NCBI GenBank assembly: GCA_035547755.1
Contig: DASZUG010000082.1
Span: forward strand, 1-64,000
Direction of reading: 5' to 3'
Source of the DNA: Mesorhizobium_L sp035547755
GTDB taxonomy: Bacteria > Pseudomonadota > Alphaproteobacteria > Rhizobiales > Rhizobiaceae
DNA: 64,000 nt
The notes under the pieces were generated by a model. The model worked only from the letters and a program-made list of their open reading frames with translations. It did not search any database and had not been told where the DNA came from. Made by a program: the position numbers and the translations under genes. This document shows positions 59,609-64,000 of this stretch, piece by piece (the first letter of the stretch is position 1; each line of letters opens with the position of its first letter).

Positions 59609-62061
59609 TTGCGCGGCTTGGCGCGGCTGGTCGCCTGTGCTTCCAAGGGATTTTCAGGCCATGGATGCTTCGGATAACGACCGCGCATGGCGGCGCGCAC
59701 CTCGCTCCACGAACCCCGCCAGAATCCCGGCAGATCGCGCGTCGTCTGGATCGGGCGGTGGGCCGGCGAAAGGAGTTCGAGCGTCAGAGGGATTTTTCCG
59801 TCGCCGATCGCGGGATGGCGATCCATGCCGAAAAGCTCCTGGACGCGGATGGCGAGGACGGGCTCTTGGCCCTCATACCGTATCGGTATATGGCTGCCGG
59901 ACGGCGCGTCGAAATGGGTCGGCGCCAGCCGGTCCGATTGCCTTTGCAGCGCATGGGGGATGCGTGAATAAAGGGCTTCCCGCACCCGTTCCGCGGTTAT
60001 TTTGGTCAGGGACGCCTCTCCCGCCAGGAAGGGGCGAAGCCATTGGTCCAAATCGGCCAGAAGCGCTTCGTCGGAAACGTCCGGCCATGGCCCTCCGAGT
60101 GCCGCATGGAGCCATGCCAGACGTTGCCTTAGCGTCGACGCCCCTTCGCCCCACGGCAATAGATCGAGCCCGTGCTTCAGGACAATCTCGATAATAGCTC
60201 TGTCCGCCTCTTCGCCTGACGGCGGAGGAAGAGATCTTTGGGAAAGTACGAGCGCGCCGAGCCTCAGGATCTCGCGGCGGCGCACCGCCTTTTTCTCGGT
60301 GTCGAAGCCTGTCTCCGTCCGGCGCTCGATATGTTTCGCCAGGACCTGCCTGATCTCGTCTTCGGTGACGGAAGCCGCCGAGGCGATGCGAGCATTTTGA
60401 GCGCCGCCACGCAGATCGGCAACGACGAGGAATTTATGCCTCGCCAGAGCATCCGTTTCGTCCAGAACGGCGCCGCTGCCATTGGCGAGGAGATAGCGGC
60501 CAGGAGCACCTCTCGCTATCGCCACCCTGTCCGGCCAGGCGTGAAGCAGGAGCGCGCCAGTGGGCGATCCTGTATCGGAATTCGTTTGCCGGCCGCTCGT
60601 GCGCGCCAGACCGGCCGCGAGCTTGCGGGCGGCTGTCGCGCGGGGCGAGCGATCATTCCGAAACCGTGAAAGCCGGGTTTCGAGATCAACGGCATCGCCA
60701 CCCAGGCCACGCTCCGTCAAAAGAACGGCCAGTTCCGCCGCACCGCGCGCGCTCCCCTTGCGAGCGCCCTCCACCACCATATGCGCCAGGCGGGCCGGCA
60801 AGGCGAGGCGGCGCATGCCAAGACCTGCCTCAGTGATGCGGCCGTCCTCGTCGATCGCATCGAGCGAGCGGAGAAGCTGCCGCGCTTCCGCCAAGGCCGG
60901 CTCAGGCGGCTGATCGAGGAAGGCAAGGCGCGAAGGGTCCGTGACGCCAAAGGCAGCGCAATCGAGGACGAGCCCGGCGAGATCGGCTTCGACAATCTCC
61001 GGCGGGCTGAAGGGTAAAAGCGCGTTCGTCTGCTCGGCGCGCCAAAGCCTGACCGCTACGCCCGGCTCCGTTCGCCCCGCCCGGCCGGCGCGCTGGTCCG
61101 CCGAAGCACGCGAGAGGCGCACCGTTTCGAGACGCGTCAGTCCGCTCGAAGGCTCGTATCGCGGTTGCCTGGCCAACCCACTGTCGATGACGATCCGCAC
61201 GCCATCTATGGTGATCGACGTTTCCGCCACCGACGTCGCTAGAACGACCTTCCGCCTTCCCGGCGCCGCCGGCCTGATCGCCAAATCCTGCGCCTTTCCA
61301 TCAAGGGCGCCATAGAGCGGGACGACATCGATATTATCTGGTACCGAACCGTCCAGCATTTCCGCTGTGCGCAGGATTTCCCGTTGGCCCGGCAGGAAAG
61401 CGAGGATGCTTCCTTCTTCAGCCGAAAGCCAGCGCCGCACGGCGCTAGCCACTGCTTGTTCCACCGGCTGGCCTGGCGATCGCTCTTCATAACAAATGGT
61501 AATCGGAAAGCTCCGGCCGGAACTTTCGATGACGGGCGCATCCTTCAGGAGCGCCGCGACGCGCGCGCCGTCGAGCGTGGCCGACATGACGAGCAGCCTG
61601 AGATCCGGGCGCAAGGCGCTTCGGATATCGAGGGCAAGCGCCAGTCCGAAATCGGCATCGAGCGAGCGTTCATGAAACTCGTCGAAAATGACCGCCGAGA
61701 TTCCCTGAAGTTCGGGATCGTCCAGGATCATGCGGGAGAGGATCCCCTCGGTCGCCACCAGGATACGCGTCCGATCCGAGACGCGGCTTTCCATGCGCAT
61801 GGCATAACCGACCCTGCCGCCCGGCGCCTCCCCGACAAGACTTGCCATCCGCCTGGCAGCAGCACGCGCGGCGAGGCGCCGCGGCTCGAGAAGGACGATC
61901 CTGCCCTTTCCGATCCAATTGCTCTCCAAAAGCGCCAACGGTACGAGCGTCGTCTTCCCGGCGCCCGGGGGCGCCACGAGTACGGCGCTGCCCCTGTCCT
62001 CCAGAGCAGCGCTCAGTTCGGAAAGGACGTCGTTGACGGGAAGATCGGTCGGCAGGGGCAT
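59605..62061 (-). CDS. hrpB: ATP-dependent helicase HrpB
   Basis: An 818-residue DEAH-box helicase. Walker A is VAPPGAGKTTLVPLALL; motif II is DEFH (VIFDEFHERSL), the variant usual for HrpB; motif III is MSATLDG. Helicase C-domain motifs are ATSVAETSITIDGV and QRAGRAGRTEPG. The HrpB-specific C-terminal region (about 600-818) has SHIPIRYEG and PIQTTRDLPGFW. In other bacteria the enzyme acts on RNA. It precedes actS and actR on the same strand and overlaps actS by ATGA. Confidence 0.96.
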   Translation of the reverse strand: MPLPTDLPVNDVLSELSAALEDRGSAVLVAPPGAGKTTLVPLALLESNWIGKGRIVLLEPRRLAARAAARRMASLVGEAPGGRVGYAMRMESRVSDRTRILVATEGILSRMILDDPELQGISAVIFDEFHERSLDADFGLALALDIRSALRPDLRLLVMSATLDGARVAALLKDAPVIESSGRSFPITICYEERSPGQPVEQAVASAVRRWLSAEEGSILAFLPGQREILRTAEMLDGSVPDNIDVVPLYGALDGKAQDLAIRPAAPGRRKVVLATSVAETSITIDGVRIVIDSGLARQPRYEPSSGLTRLETVRLSRASADQRAGRAGRTEPGVAVRLWRAEQTNALLPFSPPEIVEADLAGLVLDCAAFGVTDPSRLAFLDQPPEPALAEARQLLRSLDAIDEDGRITEAGLGMRRLALPARLAHMVVEGARKGSARGAAELAVLLTERGLGGDAVDLETRLSRFRNDRSPRATAARKLAAGLARTSGRQTNSDTGSPTGALLLHAWPDRVAIARGAPGRYLLANGSGAVLDETDALARHKFLVVADLRGGAQNARIASAASVTEDEIRQVLAKHIERRTETGFDTEKKAVRRREILRLGALVLSQRSLPPPSGEEADRAIIEIVLKHGLDLLPWGEGASTLRQRLAWLHAALGGPWPDVSDEALLADLDQWLRPFLAGEASLTKITAERVREALYSRIPHALQRQSDRLAPTHFDAPSGSHIPIRYEGQEPVLAIRVQELFGMDRHPAIGDGKIPLTLELLSPAHRPIQTTRDLPGFWRGSWSEVRAAMRGRYPKHPWPENPLEAQATSRAKPRK

Positions 62062-62266
62062 TTTATTACGATCGAATGACAGCCATGCCGGCAGTTACCG
62101 TCTGGAAAAGAAAATTGGAATATGCAGATGGGCGGCGGCTTCCGAAGTGCCAGTCGGCAGCGGTCTCTCGGTACAGGGAGAAGGAGCAGCGGGGCTTGTA
62201 ATAATGTCGGATTGTTCCTTGCCTATTCTGCAGAGCGCCTGATTCGCCGATTGGGAAAAGAACCGC
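62062..62266. other. Divergent promoter region between hrpB and the DUF1045 gene
   Basis: About 205 nt that should contain promoters for both directions, including that of the hrpB-actS-actR group. I see no gene and no clear palindrome. Confidence 0.5.
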
Positions 62267-62971
62267 ATGCGTTACGCAATCTATTACACGCCGCCAAAGG
62301 ATTCCGCGCTCGTCCGGACCGCTTCCGCTTGGCTTGGCCGCGACGCTTTTTCCGGACACGCTGTCCCGCATCCTCGGGACGAGCAATTGACGGACGCGGA
62401 GATCAACCATTACACCGCACCGGCAAGACGCTACGGGTTCCACGCCACGCTCAAGGCGCCATTCCGATTGGAAGAAGGCGTAAGCGAAGTCCAGTTGGTC
62501 GACGCCCTCGATCGCTTCGCCGCATCGATGAGGCCATTCCCGGTCGACCTCCGGATCAGCCGGATGGGGAGCTTCTTCGCCCTCACGTCAAGGCAAGGGA
62601 ATGCGTCGCTCCATCATCTCGCTGATGATGTCGTCACGGTCTTCGAATCCTTCCGGGCGCCTCTTAGCGCTGCGGAAATCGCAAGACGAAATCCCGATCG
62701 GCTCACACCGGAGGAACTGAAGAATCTTCGTGAATGGGGCTATCCCCATGTGTTCGAAACATTCCGCTTTCATATGACGCTGACGGGACCCGTCGAACCT
62801 GCCGAAAGCGCGCCGGTCGAAGCCGCCCTCAAGCGACTGTTCGAACCGCTCTTGACCGAGCCTCTCATGGTCGCATCGCTCGCCCTGTTCGTGGAGGAAG
62901 AACCCGGCGCGCCTTTCGTCATCCGATCATGGCATCCATTCGACAGCCAGGGCGCGAGGCAATCCGCGTGA
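62267..62971 (+). CDS. DUF1045 protein, two-histidine (2H) phosphoesterase fold
   Basis: A 234-residue cytoplasmic protein. The two H-x-T signatures of 2H phosphoesterases are visible as His59-Ala-Thr61 (FHATLKAPF) and His169-Met-Thr171 (FHMTLTGP). DUF1045 members often lie in phosphonate C-P lyase clusters, where a role related to PhnP (cyclic phosphate cleavage) has been proposed. No phn gene is present in this window, so this copy stands alone and may act on another cyclic phosphodiester or on RNA ends. Length fits the family. Confidence 0.85.
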   Translation: MRYAIYYTPPKDSALVRTASAWLGRDAFSGHAVPHPRDEQLTDAEINHYTAPARRYGFHATLKAPFRLEEGVSEVQLVDALDRFAASMRPFPVDLRISRMGSFFALTSRQGNASLHHLADDVVTVFESFRAPLSAAEIARRNPDRLTPEELKNLREWGYPHVFETFRFHMTLTGPVEPAESAPVEAALKRLFEPLLTEPLMVASLALFVEEEPGAPFVIRSWHPFDSQGARQSA

Positions 62972-62984
62972 GAAAGCGGCTATT

Positions 62985-63308
62985 TCAGCCGTGGTCCTTC
63001 CGGCCACGGCACAGGACGATCGGATTGGAGTAGGCGCTGTCGAACCCGCTTCCCTGATAGACCGTCACGTTCTTCGCGCCCGGCGGCAGCATAAACGATC
63101 CTTCCACGATCTGCTGCCCCGCCTCCGTCGAATGGAGCGACCAGCTATAGGTGCAAAATTGCGTCGGCGCTTTCGGAGCGACATGGCTGCAGACCAATTG
63201 CGCGCCGCCCAGCATAGCCATCCCGGCGCAATTCACCGCCTTTCCTTCGGCATGAGCAGATCCCGCAGCCAGGATAAACGACGCGCTAACCATGATGAGA
63301 CGATTCAT
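62985..63308 (-). CDS. Small secreted protein with four cysteines
   Basis: A 107-residue exported protein I do not recognise. The signal peptide is 1-20 (LIMVSASFILAAGSAHA). The mature part has Cys27, Cys40, Cys52 and Cys100, so two disulfides are possible. It reads like a compact beta-rich domain (FMLPPGAKNVTVYQGSGF). I chose ATG 63308 because the signal peptide begins there; a longer frame runs to 63377. It is convergent with the DUF1045 gene and divergent from a MarR gene. Confidence 0.65.
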   Translation of the reverse strand: MNRLIMVSASFILAAGSAHAEGKAVNCAGMAMLGGAQLVCSHVAPKAPTQFCTYSWSLHSTEAGQQIVEGSFMLPPGAKNVTVYQGSGFDSAYSNPIVLCRGRKDHG

Positions 63309-63466
63309 CGCCAATAACTCAATTTCGGCGCCGCTCCGGGTTGCGACATTTCGGCACCAGTCGGATTCTATTCGCAACAGCGCTTTAGAGCGTCTTGCAT
63401 GAGGCGTCCAGCAGGATTATATGCGCTGCGATAATAAGCATGGCTATAAACAGCTTCCATATAGTT

Positions 63467-63916
63467 ATGACGCCGACCTTGTCCTCCAACATCAGCTTTG
63501 CGCTTCATGATGTCGCGCGGCTGCAGCGCAAGCGTTTCGAACAACGCTCGCGCTCGCTCGGCCTGACGCGGGCGCAATGGCAGGTGCTCGCTTTTCTGGC
63601 GGCGAATGAGGGCATCAACCAGAACGGCCTCGCGGAACTGATCGACATCACGCCGATCACGCTCGCGCGGCTGATCGACAAGATGGAATCCCGCGGCCTC
63701 GTGGAAAGGCGGCGTCACCCGACCGACCGGCGTGCCTGGCTCCTCTATCTTACGCAGGCCGCCTATCCGCTGCTCGACGACATGCGCGCTACGGGCCGCA
63801 GGACGAGCGAGGAAGCATTCGCCAGCATAAGCAGGGCCGAACAGGAACGGCTCCTGAAAACCCTTTCCCAGATCAAATCCAATCTGCTCGAAGCATGTAC
63901 GCTCCCCGCAGCCTAA
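63467..63916 (+). CDS. MarR-family transcription regulator
   Basis: A 149-residue winged-helix regulator. LTRAQWQVLAFLAANEGINQ, the helix-turn-helix around ELIDITPITLARLIDKM, and the wing LVERRRHPTDRRAWLLYLT are typical. The start at 63467 (MTPTLSSN) fits the family length; upstream in-frame ATGs at 63440 and 63395 exist. The next gene starts 29 nt downstream on the same strand. MarR genes in rhizobia commonly precede efflux-pump genes, but what follows here is cut by the window edge. Confidence 0.88.
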   Translation: MTPTLSSNISFALHDVARLQRKRFEQRSRSLGLTRAQWQVLAFLAANEGINQNGLAELIDITPITLARLIDKMESRGLVERRRHPTDRRAWLLYLTQAAYPLLDDMRATGRRTSEEAFASISRAEQERLLKTLSQIKSNLLEACTLPAA

Positions 63917-63945
63917 TCCGAATATTCCAAGGCTGATAGAACAAG

Positions 63946-64000
63946 ATGTCTGCAAAAAGAAAATATCAGGACGACCAGGTCATCCATCTCAAGGATGGCC
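63946..64000 (+). CDS. Partial gene running off the window end
   Basis: Eighteen codons (MSAKRKYQDDQVIHLKDG) start at ATG 63946 and stay open to the window end. The short gap after the MarR gene suggests the same transcript. The fragment is too short to identify; an efflux-pump adaptor would fit the context but this is only a guess. Confidence 0.5.
   Translation, partial: MSAKRKYQDDQVIHLKDG

Noticed and set aside
1..64000. CRISPR arrays, insertion sequences, prophage, toxin-antitoxin or defence genes, tRNA/rRNA genes
   Set aside because: No regularly spaced repeats, transposase or integrase motifs, phage structural genes or RNA-gene signatures were seen on either strand. The repeats found are short, few and intergenic.

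Overview
The window is a GC-rich chromosomal or megaplasmid segment of an alphaproteobacterium, most likely from the order Hyphomicrobiales (Rhizobiales). The evidence is the hrpB-actS-actR order with an ActS/RegB-type redox kinase, many ABC importers each beside its own LacI or GntR regulator, an exopolysaccharide locus built from ExoP/ExoF/ExoQ-like parts, and copies of a short palindromic intergenic repeat of the kind common in that order. I see no tRNA, rRNA, CRISPR array, insertion sequence or phage gene.

Layout. (1) 0.2-5.6 kb: a regulatory block with a hybrid histidine kinase, an OmpR-type response regulator, a Crp/Fnr-type regulator and a LuxR-type protein whose receiver domain has lost its phosphorylation site. 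(2) 5.7-29.4 kb: a nearly complete Wzx/Wzy exopolysaccharide locus. It has nucleotide-sugar genes for GDP-fucose (gmd, fcl) and UDP-glucuronate/UDP-xylose (ugd, uxs), a priming transferase, seven other glycosyltransferases, flippase, polymerase, a chain-length/tyrosine-kinase protein, an outer-membrane export protein, a secreted beta-helix protein and an Fe(II)/2-oxoglutarate dioxygenase of unknown target. (3) 29.5-34.5 kb: a ribose-type ABC importer divergent from a LacI regulator, with a perfect 24-bp palindrome between them. (4) 34.6-43.8 kb: a sugar-use operon with an ABC importer, an SDR and a zinc dehydrogenase, a PfkB kinase resembling the sulfofructose kinase YihV, a LacD/YihT-class aldolase and a second LacI regulator. 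Its substrate is not evident, and this is the best candidate here for an undescribed pathway. (5) 43.8-48.4 kb: a branched-chain-amino-acid-type (Liv) ABC importer. (6) 48.7-56.3 kb: a hexuronate locus (uxaC, uxuA, FadR-type regulator) with an unusual PotABC-like importer. (7) 56.4-64 kb: an AI-2E family protein, actR-actS-hrpB, a DUF1045 two-histidine phosphoesterase, a small secreted protein, a MarR regulator and the first codons of one more gene.

How the parts fit. The regulators in block 1 lie directly beside the polysaccharide locus and may control it (inference). In blocks 3, 4 and 6, transporter, catabolic enzymes and regulator form self-contained modules with an inverted repeat in the promoter region. 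Many genes overlap by ATGA, which supports the chosen starts and operon structure. All functional names come from motifs and family knowledge read by eye. No database search was run.
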